64,000 bases of DNA from Tepidiphilus olei (lineage in GTDB: Bacteria; Pseudomonadota; Gammaproteobacteria; Burkholderiales; Rhodocyclaceae). A program made the translations under genes and the position numbers. Shown in pieces: positions 45,312-53,861 of this stretch. The notes beneath the pieces are model-generated. The model saw only the letters and a list, made by a program, of their open reading frames with translations. It had not been told where the DNA came from and made no database searches. The stretch covers positions 1 to 64,000 of the forward strand of contig NZ_SBHO01000010.1 in the NCBI RefSeq assembly GCF_006980705.1, read 5' to 3'. Each line of letters starts with the position of its first letter. Positions within the stretch are counted from its first letter, which is position 1.

Positions 45312-46889
45312 TCAGCGTTTGAACTTCAGGTACTTGAAATGCGGCGTATTTTCGCTTTGCACCTTGAAGTCGATGTTGTCACGCATCGACCAGGTGAGCA
45401 TCTGGTGGTGAATGGGAATGTAGACAATATCGGCATGGACGATCCGCCATGCCTCCTCCATCATGGCGTTGCGTGCATCGACATCGATCTCACGCCCCAT
45501 GGCCACAGTTAGTTCGTCCACCCTCGGGTTGGAATAACCCGTGAAGTTCCAGGTGCCGCGGTCTCCTTTTTTCGTATGGTAGAGATAATTGAAGACGTAC
45601 TCGGAATCCAAGGTTGGCACTCCCCAGCCCAGCAAGTAAAAATCATATTCACCTCGCGCCAACTCAGCAAAGTGGAGGGAACGGGTCTGAGCCACAAGAT
45701 CCACCGTAATCCCGATGCGGGAAAGCATACTAACCACCGCTTGACAAATCTGCTCGTCGTTGACATAGCGATCATTGGGGCAGTGCAAAGTTACGCGGAA
45801 CCCATTGCCGTAACCTGCCTCTGCCATCAATTTCCGCGCCCGATCGAGATCCGCAGGAACCACTCGGTCGAGATCTTTGGGGTAACCGTTAACGAAGGGG
45901 GGAACGATCACTCCGGCGGGTTGAGAGTTACCTCGCATCACCGTTCGCTGAATGGTCGTAGCGTCCACGGCCAGGTTGATCGCTTCGCGTACTCGACGGT
46001 CGGCAAAAGGGTTGTTCTTGGCATTGCTAGTGCGCAATCGGGGGGAGCCCATATCCATGCCCAAGAAAATGGTGCGGTTTTCCGCTCCTTGCTCATTCCT
46101 GATTCCAGGCACGTTCCCCAGACGCCCAATGTCCTGCACCGGCGTCTCCTGAAGCAAATCCACCTCCCCGGAGAGGAGGGCCGCCACTCGGGTCGCCGCC
46201 GACTCGATGGGGGTGAAGATCAGCTCAGAAATCTCCATTGGAAAGTGCTTGATTCCCCAATAGCTATCGTTACGAACCAACACCGTGCGCACGTCGGGCT
46301 CGCGACTCTTCACACGAAAGGGACCGGTGCCGTTGGCATTGCGTACTGCATAGGTTTCCTCTCCGGCGGCGTAGTTTTGCGGATTTTCGACGCCATGCTG
46401 TTTGGCCCACTCTCGACTCATGATGAAGAGGTTCGTGAGATTGTTGGGCAACAGGGGGTTGGGTGCCTCGGTCTCCACGTGCACCGTGTAGTCGTCAGCT
46501 GCACGCACCTCCTTGATGGAAGTGAGCAAACCCCGCATGTCGGAATACTCGTGACGCGCCCGATTCAACGAGAAAACCACGTCGTGAGCGGTCAGCGCCT
46601 GGCCTTCATGAAAGCTCACCCCTCGACGGATCTCGAATACCCACACACGGGGGTTGTCCGGCTGAATGTACCATTTGGTGGCCAACCCAGGCTGTAGAAT
46701 CAAATCCATGTCCCGGAAAACCAAGGTATCAAAGATCTGGTGGTTGAGCGCATGGGTCGGGCCTTCGTTCTGGGCGTGAGGATCCAATGTCAAACCGTCG
46801 GCAGAACGGGTCCAGCGCAGAGGCTCGGCAGCAGCAATCGCTACCGTGGCAACCGCTAAGGCGCAGGCAAACACTATGTTCTTGAGCAT
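45312..46889 (-). CDS. Periplasmic substrate-binding protein, peptide/nickel family
   Basis: A 525-residue SBP_bac_5 family protein. The start MLKNIVFACALAVATVAIAAAEP is a Sec signal peptide, and GGGGAGA lies upstream. PLRWTRSADGLTLDPHAQNEGPTHALNHQIFDTL is the usual first domain, and WVFEIRRGVSFHEGQALTAHDVVFSL is the family signature. It delivers a peptide-like or other organic ligand to the permease pair. Because the operon sits beside the alicyclic-acid genes it might import an aromatic or alicyclic compound, but nothing in the sequence proves this. Confidence 0.88.
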   Translation of the reverse strand: MLKNIVFACALAVATVAIAAAEPLRWTRSADGLTLDPHAQNEGPTHALNHQIFDTLVFRDMDLILQPGLATKWYIQPDNPRVWVFEIRRGVSFHEGQALTAHDVVFSLNRARHEYSDMRGLLTSIKEVRAADDYTVHVETEAPNPLLPNNLTNLFIMSREWAKQHGVENPQNYAAGEETYAVRNANGTGPFRVKSREPDVRTVLVRNDSYWGIKHFPMEISELIFTPIESAATRVAALLSGEVDLLQETPVQDIGRLGNVPGIRNEQGAENRTIFLGMDMGSPRLRTSNAKNNPFADRRVREAINLAVDATTIQRTVMRGNSQPAGVIVPPFVNGYPKDLDRVVPADLDRARKLMAEAGYGNGFRVTLHCPNDRYVNDEQICQAVVSMLSRIGITVDLVAQTRSLHFAELARGEYDFYLLGWGVPTLDSEYVFNYLYHTKKGDRGTWNFTGYSNPRVDELTVAMGREIDVDARNAMMEEAWRIVHADIVYIPIHHQMLTWSMRDNIDFKVQSENTPHFKYLKFKR

Positions 46890-47104
46890 CGGTCGTCTCC
46901 CCTTATTCGGCAAACATCGCATGAGGCACGTCGCTTTTAGCACTCTAGCAGCCAGAAGACGCAGAGGCAATAATCACCGCACAACCCGCACGACCAATAA
47001 CAGTCCTCAATGGCTGCGTTCCCGTGTTCGTATCCGTTCCTCACCAGCAAACCTTCCCCCGTTCGGCTATCATGATTTCACTCTCTCCAGAGGAGATCGT
47101 CGTC

Positions 47105-47998
47105 ATGAAGATCGCTTTTCTCGGTCTCGGCCGGATGGGATCCGGCATGGCACAGAACCTGCTCCGTACCGGCCATACGCTCGTCGTCTATAACCGCACG
47201 CCGGAACGGATGCAAGCTCTGGTAGCGCAAGGCGCCAAGCCGGCGCCTAGTCCCGCGGAAGCGGTTCAGGGCGTGGATGCCCTGGTGACGATGCTCGCCG
47301 ACGATGCGGCCGTGGAAACGATGCTCTTCGGTGCGAATGGCGCCTTTGCCGCGCTACCTGCCGGCGCGATCCACGTCTCGTCGAGCACCTTGAGTGAAGC
47401 CTTCGTCATCCGCCTCACCGAAGAGCACGCCCGTGCTGGGCACGGTTTCGTCTCCGCACCCGTGTTTGGTCGCCCCGAGGCGGCCGCGGCGGGCAAGCTG
47501 CGGGTGGTGGTAGCCGGCGCACCGCAGTTCGTCGAACCTTGTCGCCCGATTTTCGAGGCGATCGGGGAAGCGGTACATGTCGTCGGCACGCAACCGCAAC
47601 TGGCCAACGTCGTCAAACTCGCGGGCAACTTCATGATCATGGCGCTCATCGAGGCGCTAGGCGAATCCTATGCTCTGATGCGCAAAGCGGGCGTCGAACC
47701 GCTCCAGTTTCTTGAAATCATCAACGGGCTCTTCCGCTCACCAGTCTACGAGAATTACGGTCGCCTCGTGGCCGAAGAGCGATTCTCTCCTGCTGGATTT
47801 ACGGCCAAGTTGGGGCTGAAGGACGTGCGCTTCGTGCTCGCTTCGGCCGAACGCGCCGCGGCGCCCATGCCGATCGCAAGCCTCGTGCGTGACCGCTTCC
47901 TCGCCCTGATGGCCCAAGGCGGCGAGGCGCTCGACTGGGCGGCGCTCACCCGTATCGCGGCGATGGAGGCGGGTCTTGCCGCTCCGTCGGACCGCTGA
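47105..47998 (+). CDS. 3-hydroxyisobutyrate dehydrogenase-like beta-hydroxyacid dehydrogenase
   Basis: A 297-residue NAD(P)-dependent enzyme. The dinucleotide motif FLGLGRMGSGMAQNLLRTGH is at the N-terminus, HVSSSTLSEAF is the substrate site, and VKLAGNFMIMALIEALGE holds the catalytic lysine. I chose ATG 47105 because CCAGAGGAGATCG precedes it and the Rossmann fold starts at once. Family members act on 3-hydroxyisobutyrate, tartronate semialdehyde or succinic semialdehyde. This one is not assigned more closely. Confidence 0.82.
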   Translation: MKIAFLGLGRMGSGMAQNLLRTGHTLVVYNRTPERMQALVAQGAKPAPSPAEAVQGVDALVTMLADDAAVETMLFGANGAFAALPAGAIHVSSSTLSEAFVIRLTEEHARAGHGFVSAPVFGRPEAAAAGKLRVVVAGAPQFVEPCRPIFEAIGEAVHVVGTQPQLANVVKLAGNFMIMALIEALGESYALMRKAGVEPLQFLEIINGLFRSPVYENYGRLVAEERFSPAGFTAKLGLKDVRFVLASAERAAAPMPIASLVRDRFLALMAQGGEALDWAALTRIAAMEAGLAAPSDR

Positions 47999-48095
47999 CT
48001 GCACGGAAGGTGACCCCCACTTCGGGGGAATCGGTGTCGCGTCTACAATCGCCCCATCCGACCGAGTCCGGTCCAGGGTGGAAGGGCGAGCATCG

Positions 48096-48896
48096 ATGGG
48101 AACGGGAACCTATCGAGTCAAGGAATTCGGGGTTTGGTTGCATGAGGAGGCACCGCGACCGGCGCTTGGGTTCGCCGCCGGCGCGGCGCTGATTTTTCTC
48201 GGCCTGCTGGGCACACTGGTCTTCGGCGTGCCCCCCGCCATGGACGAGGCAGTGTTCCGCACCCTGCAAGGCTGGCGCACGCCGGGGCGCGACGGCGTGA
48301 TGGTGCTCTTCACCGGGTTCGGCGATCAGGGCATGATCCTGCCGGTGGCGGCGCTGGTACTCGCCTGGCTGGCGGCGCATCGCCTATGGCGCAGTGCGGC
48401 CTGCTGGCTGCTGGCAGTCGGCGGGGCCGAGCTCGCCACGGCGGCGCTCAAGCTCGTCCTGCACCGGCCCCGTCCCGGGGCCTTCTTCAGCGGCGTCGAG
48501 CAGTATTCCTTCCCCAGTGGTCACGCGCTCATGGGGGTGACCGTCTATGGCCTACTCGCCTGGTTCATCTACCACCAGGCCGGCACCCGGTTACGGACCG
48601 CGACGATCGCGCTGACCGTACTGCTGCTCGCACTCATCGCTTTCTCCCGGCTCTATCTCGGCGTACATTGGTGCTCCGACGTGCTCGCCGGCCTCGCTTT
48701 CGGCCTCTGTTGGGTCACGTTCGTGGCGTTACTCCATGCCTTTTACGGTCGCGAGGCGATCCCCTCCGCCCGGTGCGCCCGCGCTGCCGTGGCGATCTTC
48801 GTCGTCGTGGGCGCGGTGCACGTCGGCCTGCACCATGAGACCAACCTGGCACGCTATGCGCAGGTGGTTGCGCAAGACCAAGGAGTTGCACCATGA
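48096..48896 (+). CDS. PAP2-family membrane phosphatase
   Basis: A 266-residue membrane protein with about six helices and the three PAP2 motifs: KLVLHRPRP (K-x6-RP), YSFPSGHALMGVT (PSGH), and RLYLGVHWCSDVLAGLAFG (SR-x5-H-x3-D). It could act on phosphatidic acid or on undecaprenyl diphosphate in the cell-envelope cycle. The start MGTGTYRVKEF is chosen because GTGGAAGGGCG lies upstream and helix 1 starts soon after. It overlaps the esterase gene by 4 bases. Confidence 0.85.
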   Translation: MGTGTYRVKEFGVWLHEEAPRPALGFAAGAALIFLGLLGTLVFGVPPAMDEAVFRTLQGWRTPGRDGVMVLFTGFGDQGMILPVAALVLAWLAAHRLWRSAACWLLAVGGAELATAALKLVLHRPRPGAFFSGVEQYSFPSGHALMGVTVYGLLAWFIYHQAGTRLRTATIALTVLLLALIAFSRLYLGVHWCSDVLAGLAFGLCWVTFVALLHAFYGREAIPSARCARAAVAIFVVVGAVHVGLHHETNLARYAQVVAQDQGVAP

Positions 48897-49504
48897 TTCT
48901 TTATCTCCACGGTTTCCGTTCCTCGCCCCAGTCGGTGAAAGCGCGCGCGCTCGCCGCGCACATGGCGGCCAAAGGGCTCGCCGACTCGTTCCGCTGTCCC
49001 CAGCTGCCGGTCGCCCCGGCCGAGGCGATGGCCATGTTGCGCGAGGAAGTGGCACGACTCGCCGAGCAGGCGGGACGGCTGCCGACGGTGGTGGGGAGCT
49101 CACTGGGCGGTTTCTACGCCACCCGGCTCGCCGAAGAACTGGGCGTGCGGGCGGTGGCGGTCAATCCGGTCGTCCATCCCTCGCGGGGGCTTTCCGCCTA
49201 CGTCGGCCGGCTCACCAACCTCTACACCGGCGAGCCCTTCGAGTGGACGCCCGAGCACGTCGCGCAGCTGCGTGCGCTGGAGCGCGACCGTCTGGAACAT
49301 CCCGAACGGATCTGGCTGATGGTGGAGCTAGGCGACGAACTGCTCGATCACCGACAGACCATCGCCTTCTATCAAGGCGCAAAGCAGACGGTACTCGAAG
49401 GGGGGGATCACAGTTTCACGCGCTGGAATGACCATCTCGACGAAATTCTCGTCTGGGCAGGGTTGATGCCGGAAGGAAATGCCGGAAAAGCTGAGCGCTC
49501 GTGA
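48893..49504 (+). CDS. YqiA-like alpha/beta-hydrolase esterase
   Basis: A 203-residue alpha/beta hydrolase of the UPF0227/YqiA type. ILYLHGFRSSPQSVKA opens it and VVGSSLGGFYATRLAEE holds the nucleophile serine. NPVVHPSRGL follows, and the acid and histidine lie in LGDELLDHR and LEGGDHSFTRWNDH. Members hydrolyse short acyl esters such as palmitoyl-CoA in vitro; the natural substrate is unknown. The ATGA overlap with the PAP2 gene indicates co-expression. Confidence 0.85.
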   Translation: MILYLHGFRSSPQSVKARALAAHMAAKGLADSFRCPQLPVAPAEAMAMLREEVARLAEQAGRLPTVVGSSLGGFYATRLAEELGVRAVAVNPVVHPSRGLSAYVGRLTNLYTGEPFEWTPEHVAQLRALERDRLEHPERIWLMVELGDELLDHRQTIAFYQGAKQTVLEGGDHSFTRWNDHLDEILVWAGLMPEGNAGKAERS

Positions 49505-49610
49505 GGTAATCGTCGCGAGCGGAGCAATAGCGAGGCGCACGAAGTGCAGTGACTGGGCCTTTCTGCGTAGACGAACGAGGAGCGAGCACCGCGCAGCAGA
49601 TTGATTCACC
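49500..49610. repeat. Diverged copy of the intergenic repeat seen at 38480
   Basis: The shared blocks are AGGCGCACG(A/G)AG and GGAGCGAGCACCGCGCA in the same order and similar spacing as at 38480-38622. The outer GTGA...TTCAC ends are inverted. It lies between the esterase stop and the osmC start. The rest of the sequence has diverged, so boundaries are approximate. Confidence 0.5.
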
Positions 49611-49668
49611 GGTTCTGACGCCCGTCGGTGCTACCATTGACTCCGCCCATTCATCGGAAGGAGCGATC

Positions 49669-50118
49669 ATGGAAGAAAAAAACCCGCCCAGTGTCAGCCT
49701 GCGCCAGATCGAAGGGTTCCAGTTCGAAGTGCGTTTTGGCGAAGATATGCCGGTGCTACTCACCGACGAGCCGCCCCCGCTGGGCAAGGGCACGGGTCCC
49801 ACGCCTACCCATCTACTGCTCTCGGCCGTGGGCAACTGCATGGCCTCCAGCCTCTATTTCGCCCTGACGAAGTTCAAGAACGACCCGAAAGGAGTGCGCG
49901 CCGAGGCGAGTGCCGAGCTGGGACGCAACGAAGCGGGCCGTTTACGCGTGCGCCGCATCGACGTGCGCCTCGAAATCGGCGCCCCCGCCGCCACCCTGCA
50001 GCATCTGGACCGCATCCTGGGACAATTCGAGGAATTCTGCGTCGTCGGCCAGAGCGTGGCCGCCGGCATCCCGGTGATGCTCAGCGTCTTCGATGGCGAA
50101 GGGTTGCAGTTGAAATGA
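49669..50118 (+). CDS. OsmC-family peroxide or stress protein
   Basis: A 149-residue OsmC/Ohr-fold protein. FEVRFGEDMPVLLTDEPPPLGKGTGPTPTHLLLSAVGNCMASSLYF contains the conserved first cysteine. EFCVVGQSVAAGIPVMLSVF contains the second, both needed for thiol peroxidase activity. GGAAGGAGCG precedes ATG 49669. It overlaps the ProV-like gene by 4 bases (ATGA), an uncommon neighbour that suggests joint control with osmoprotectant import. Confidence 0.83.
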   Translation: MEEKNPPSVSLRQIEGFQFEVRFGEDMPVLLTDEPPPLGKGTGPTPTHLLLSAVGNCMASSLYFALTKFKNDPKGVRAEASAELGRNEAGRLRVRRIDVRLEIGAPAATLQHLDRILGQFEEFCVVGQSVAAGIPVMLSVFDGEGLQLK

Positions 50119-51476
50119 GCTCCGAAGCACCGATGCCGACCGATTCCTCGCACCAAGCGCTCGCACCCAAGATTCGCCTGGAAAAAGTCAGCAAGATCTT
50201 CGGGCGACATGCCGATCAGGCGCTCGATTTACTGGCCCAAGGGTTGGACAAGAAAACGGTACAGGAGCGTACCGGAGTCGTGGTGGGGGTCTACGACATC
50301 TCTCTGGAAATCGCCGAAGGAGAGATTTTCGTCATCATGGGGCTATCGGGCTGCGGCAAGTCCACGCTGTTGCGCCTCATCAATCGCCTGCATGAGCCGA
50401 CCACCGGCAAAGTCTTCATCGGCGAAGAAGACATCACGGCCATGGGGGCCCGTGAGCTGCGTCGCCTGCGTCGCAACGCTTTTGGCATGGTATTCCAGAG
50501 CTTCGCCCTGCTGCCGCACCGCAATGTACTCAGCAACGTCGAATTCGGTCTCGAGTTGCACGGCGTGGCCCGCCAGGCACGGAGAGAACGGGCACAGCAG
50601 GCCATCGAGACGGTGGGATTGAGCGGCTACGAGCACAAATATCCCGACGAGCTCTCTGGCGGCATGCAGCAGCGTGTCGGGCTCGCACGAGCACTGGCGG
50701 TCGATCCGCAAATCCTTTTGATGGACGAAGCTTTCAGCGCGCTCGATCCGCTCATTCGCGGACAACTACAAGACGACCTCATCGCGATCCAGGAGCGCAT
50801 GGGCACGACGGTGGTGTTCGTATCGCACGACCTGGACGAGGCGATCAAGATCGGCACGCGCATCGCCATCCTGCGCGATGGGCGCTTGGTGCAGGTAGGC
50901 ACCCCGCAGGAAATCCTCGCTGCACCCGCCGACGACTACGTGAGCGCCTTCGTGCGGGGCGCCGACCGAACCAAGGTGCTCACCGCCGCCGACGTCATGC
51001 TGCCGTTGCACACTTTCGCCCATTTGCGTGATTCGCCCCGGGCCTTGTTGCGCAAAATGCAGCATAGCGGTTTCAGCGGCCTGATCGTGCTCGACAATCA
51101 GCGCCATCCCTTGGGTTACGTCGAATTACGGCAAGTAATCGAGATGCGAGACCAAACACGCCTCGAAAGCTCCGCCTTGCGCCCCCTTCCCTGTGCCACT
51201 CCCGAGGAGCCTTTGTCGGAGCTCATTCGGCGATCCAACGTCGAAGGCTCTCCGATGGTCGTGTGCGATACCAAGGGACGGGCCATCGGCGTCATCGACA
51301 AAACCACCTTGCTGGCAGCCTTGGCACAACAGGGAGAGACGGACGAATCCACTGCCGCGACGGGGGAGCAAACCGCCGAGCAGCCGGCCTGCGCGCCGCC
51401 AACACCCCCCGCATCCGAACGAAAACCCTCGTCCGAGGAGTCGCAAGTACCTGTGGAACGCGAGGACAAATCATGA
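50115..51476 (+). CDS. proV: Glycine betaine/proline ABC transporter ATPase
   Basis: The 453-residue ATPase of an osmoprotectant importer. The N-terminal LEKVSKIFGRHADQALDLLAQGLDK is the ProV-specific extension. GLSGCGKSTLLRLINRL is Walker A, LSGGMQQRVGLARAL the signature and ILLMDEAFSALDPL Walker B. A CBS pair (TAADVMLPLHTFAHLRDSP onwards) that senses ionic strength follows. A hydrophilic, Glu/Pro/Thr-rich tail of about 50 residues is unusual. The gene overlaps osmC and proW by 4 bases each. Confidence 0.9.
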   Translation: MSSEAPMPTDSSHQALAPKIRLEKVSKIFGRHADQALDLLAQGLDKKTVQERTGVVVGVYDISLEIAEGEIFVIMGLSGCGKSTLLRLINRLHEPTTGKVFIGEEDITAMGARELRRLRRNAFGMVFQSFALLPHRNVLSNVEFGLELHGVARQARRERAQQAIETVGLSGYEHKYPDELSGGMQQRVGLARALAVDPQILLMDEAFSALDPLIRGQLQDDLIAIQERMGTTVVFVSHDLDEAIKIGTRIAILRDGRLVQVGTPQEILAAPADDYVSAFVRGADRTKVLTAADVMLPLHTFAHLRDSPRALLRKMQHSGFSGLIVLDNQRHPLGYVELRQVIEMRDQTRLESSALRPLPCATPEEPLSELIRRSNVEGSPMVVCDTKGRAIGVIDKTTLLAALAQQGETDESTAATGEQTAEQPACAPPTPPASERKPSSEESQVPVEREDKS

Positions 51477-52342
51477 AGGAATTCGCCCCCATCCCGCTGG
51501 GTGAGTGGGTGAGCGATGGTATCGACCGGCTCACCCGCGAATACGCCACAGCCTTCGACTCGATCAGTTTCGTGATCTACGAGTTGATCGATGCCTTGCA
51601 AAGCGGCCTGCACGCCATTCCTGCGCCATGGTTCATCGTTCTCCTTTCTCTGCTCGCCGTGCTCGCCGCGGGATGGCGACGCCCTGGCGGCTGGGGGTTG
51701 GGGCTTTTCACCCTGGTCGGTCTGGGCTTGGTATGGAACCTGCGCTTGTGGGACGATCTCATCACGACGCTCTCACTCGTGCTCGCCAGCGAAGCCTTGG
51801 TGCTGCTCGTGGGCATCCCCTTGGGCATCGCCTCCGCCAAAAGCGCCATGGTGGAGCGCATTCTGCGCCCGGTGCTCGACGTGATGCAAACGATGCCCGC
51901 CTTCGTCTACCTCGTGCCCGCGGTGATCTTCTTCGGGCTCGGCCTGGTGCCAGGCGTGATCTCGACCACCATTTTCGCCCTCCCACCCCTCATTCGCCTA
52001 ACCAGCTTGGGTATTCGGCAAGTGCCTCGTGAATTAGTCGAAGCCGCACTGGCTTTCGGGGCCACGTGGTGGCAGCTGCTCACCAAGGTCCAGGTTCCCG
52101 TCGCCCTTCCTGCCATCATGGCAGGCGTCAATCAATCCATCATGCTCGGTCTCTCCATGGTCGTGATCGCTGCCATGATCGGCGCCGGGGGGCTGGGTAA
52201 CGTAGTGCTCGAGGGCATCACCCAGCTCGACGTCGGCAAAGGATTCGTCGGCGGGCTTGCCGTAGTCATTCTCGCCATCGTCCTAGATCGCATCACCCAG
52301 TCCATGGGGAAAATCTATCAGCAAAAGGGGAAACCGCGATGA
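51473..52342 (+). CDS. proW: Glycine betaine/proline ABC transporter permease
   Basis: A 289-residue ProW-like permease with about six helices. FAPIPLGEWVSDGIDRLTREYATAFD is the N-terminal cytoplasmic part. The coupling loop is LVEAALAFGATWWQLLTKVQVPVALPAIMAGVNQSIMLGLSMVVI, with the EAA-type Gly. VLDVMQTMPAFVYLVPAVIFFGLG is also typical. It is translated with proV and proX through ATGA overlaps. Confidence 0.9.
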   Translation: MKEFAPIPLGEWVSDGIDRLTREYATAFDSISFVIYELIDALQSGLHAIPAPWFIVLLSLLAVLAAGWRRPGGWGLGLFTLVGLGLVWNLRLWDDLITTLSLVLASEALVLLVGIPLGIASAKSAMVERILRPVLDVMQTMPAFVYLVPAVIFFGLGLVPGVISTTIFALPPLIRLTSLGIRQVPRELVEAALAFGATWWQLLTKVQVPVALPAIMAGVNQSIMLGLSMVVIAAMIGAGGLGNVVLEGITQLDVGKGFVGGLAVVILAIVLDRITQSMGKIYQQKGKPR

Positions 52343-53211
52343 AACGACGTCACTTCCTGTTCCTGAGCTCCGCGGCTGCGCTTTCCTCGTTCGTGCCGCG
52401 CGCGTTCGCCCAAAGCGCCACCGTCCGGATCACCTACGTGAAGTCCTGGCCCGACAGCAACCTCAATACGAATATCGCCGCTCAAATCCTGCGTGAACAT
52501 CTGGGGCAGTCGGTGGAGCTGATCAACACCGACGCCGGCCCCATGTGGGCAGCCGTTGCCACCGGTCGGGCCGATGCCACGCTGACGGCATGGCTTCCCA
52601 ATACCCACCAGGTCTACTGGGAACGTTACAAGGATCAGGTGATCAACCTCGGTCCCATCACCGAGGGAACCTGGTTGGGCCTGGCCGTACCCGACTACGT
52701 CCCGATCGACTCGATCGAAGATCTCGATGCACATGCCGATCGTTTCGGCCGGCGCATCGTCGGCATCGAAGCCGGCGCCGGCATCATGATCAATACCCAA
52801 CAAGCGATCGAAGCTTATGGCATAAAAAACCTGCGTTTGATCAACAGCTCCACTCCGGCCATGCAGGCCGAACTCGCCCGAGCGGTGGCTCGAAAGCAGT
52901 GGATCGTGGTCACGGCCTGGACTCCCTTGGGAATCTGGGCGCGTTTCCCACTCAAACAACTCGCCGACCCCAAGAACATCTATGGTGAGCAAGGGCATAT
53001 CGATGCCGTGATCCATCCGAGCCTTCAGGAACGCTCACCTGAGACCGTGGAATTCCTGCGACGTTACAAGATGCCGCTCGAAGAACTCCAGCGTATGATG
53101 CTCGCACTCGATGAAGGCCAAGCGCTCGAAATGGTGACCCAGGAGTGGCTGGATCGCAATCGCGCCACCGTAGAGCAGTGGGTTGTCGAAACGAAAGCCG
53201 CCGTGGGTTGA
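52339..53211 (+). CDS. proX: Glycine betaine-type substrate-binding protein
   Basis: A 290-residue periplasmic OpuAC-domain protein. The N-terminus MKRRHFLFLSSAAALSSFVPRAFA has a twin-arginine-like start, so export may be by Tat or Sec. VRITYVKSWPDSNLNTNIAAQILREHLG and DAGPMWAAVATGRADATLTAWLPNTHQVYWE carry the aromatic ligand box expected for quaternary amines. VVTAWTPLGIWARFPLKQL is also typical of the family. Ligand choice among glycine betaine, proline betaine and choline is not decided by sequence. Confidence 0.88.
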   Translation: MKRRHFLFLSSAAALSSFVPRAFAQSATVRITYVKSWPDSNLNTNIAAQILREHLGQSVELINTDAGPMWAAVATGRADATLTAWLPNTHQVYWERYKDQVINLGPITEGTWLGLAVPDYVPIDSIEDLDAHADRFGRRIVGIEAGAGIMINTQQAIEAYGIKNLRLINSSTPAMQAELARAVARKQWIVVTAWTPLGIWARFPLKQLADPKNIYGEQGHIDAVIHPSLQERSPETVEFLRRYKMPLEELQRMMLALDEGQALEMVTQEWLDRNRATVEQWVVETKAAVG

Positions 53212-53222
53212 ATGAGGGTTGA

Positions 53223-53861
53223 ATGACGCTCATTCAATGGCTCGACTACGCGGGGGTGGCGGTGTTCGCCCTCTCGGGCGGCATCACCGCGGCGCGCAAG
53301 CGGCTCGATCCCGTCGGCTTCGCCCTCATCGGCACGGTGACCGGCATCGGCGGGGGGACGCTGCGCGACCTGCTGCTCGATCGCCCCGTCTACTGGATCA
53401 CGCAGTGGGAATACCTCGTCATCACCGTGCTCGCCGCCTGGGTGGTATTCTTCTGGGGACGTTTCGCGCCGCGCCCGGCACGCCCCGTGCGCTGGAGCCG
53501 GCTGCTCGACTGGGCCGACGCCGTGGGGCTGTCGGTCTTCGCCCTCATCGGCGCGCAGGCGGCGCTCTCGGCCGGGGCCAACGGCTTCATCGCCGTGGTC
53601 ATGGGCATGATGACGGCGAGCTTTGGGGGGCTCTTGCGCGACATCCTCTGCAACGAGATCCCCATGATCTTGCACCGTGAGATCTACGCCTCCGCCGCCG
53701 CGGCCGGGGCCGCGGTCTACGTTTTGGGGCTACGAGCCGGCTGGCCCCACGATCCCACGCTCGCCGCCGGTGCCGGCACGGCCCTCGCGCTGCGCGGACT
53801 GGGCATCACGCGGGGCTGGCATCTGCCGGCCTATGAGGGCGGAGCCCGTCACAACCCATAA
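53223..53861 (+). CDS. TRIC-family (UPF0126) cation channel protein
   Basis: A 212-residue membrane protein with about seven helices. GVAVFALSGGITAARKRLDPVGFALIGTVTGIGGGTLRDLLLD and the second half AVGLSVFALIGAQAALSAGANGFIAVVMGMMTASFGGLLRDILCNEIP form the internal duplication of prokaryotic TRIC trimeric cation channels. It follows proX by 11 bases and ends overlapping the cysB end by 13 bases (convergent). Placement in the osmoprotectant operon suggests an ion-balance role. Confidence 0.86.
   Translation: MTLIQWLDYAGVAVFALSGGITAARKRLDPVGFALIGTVTGIGGGTLRDLLLDRPVYWITQWEYLVITVLAAWVVFFWGRFAPRPARPVRWSRLLDWADAVGLSVFALIGAQAALSAGANGFIAVVMGMMTASFGGLLRDILCNEIPMILHREIYASAAAAGAAVYVLGLRAGWPHDPTLAAGAGTALALRGLGITRGWHLPAYEGGARHNP

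Noticed and set aside
48014-48028. Hairpin CCCCC-ACTTC-GGGGG as a terminator
   Set aside because: There is no T-run behind it and the stem is only 5 bp.
53223-53680. A plus-strand frame starting at 53219
   Set aside because: It lies in another frame of the TRIC gene and is arginine-rich nonsense with no family match.
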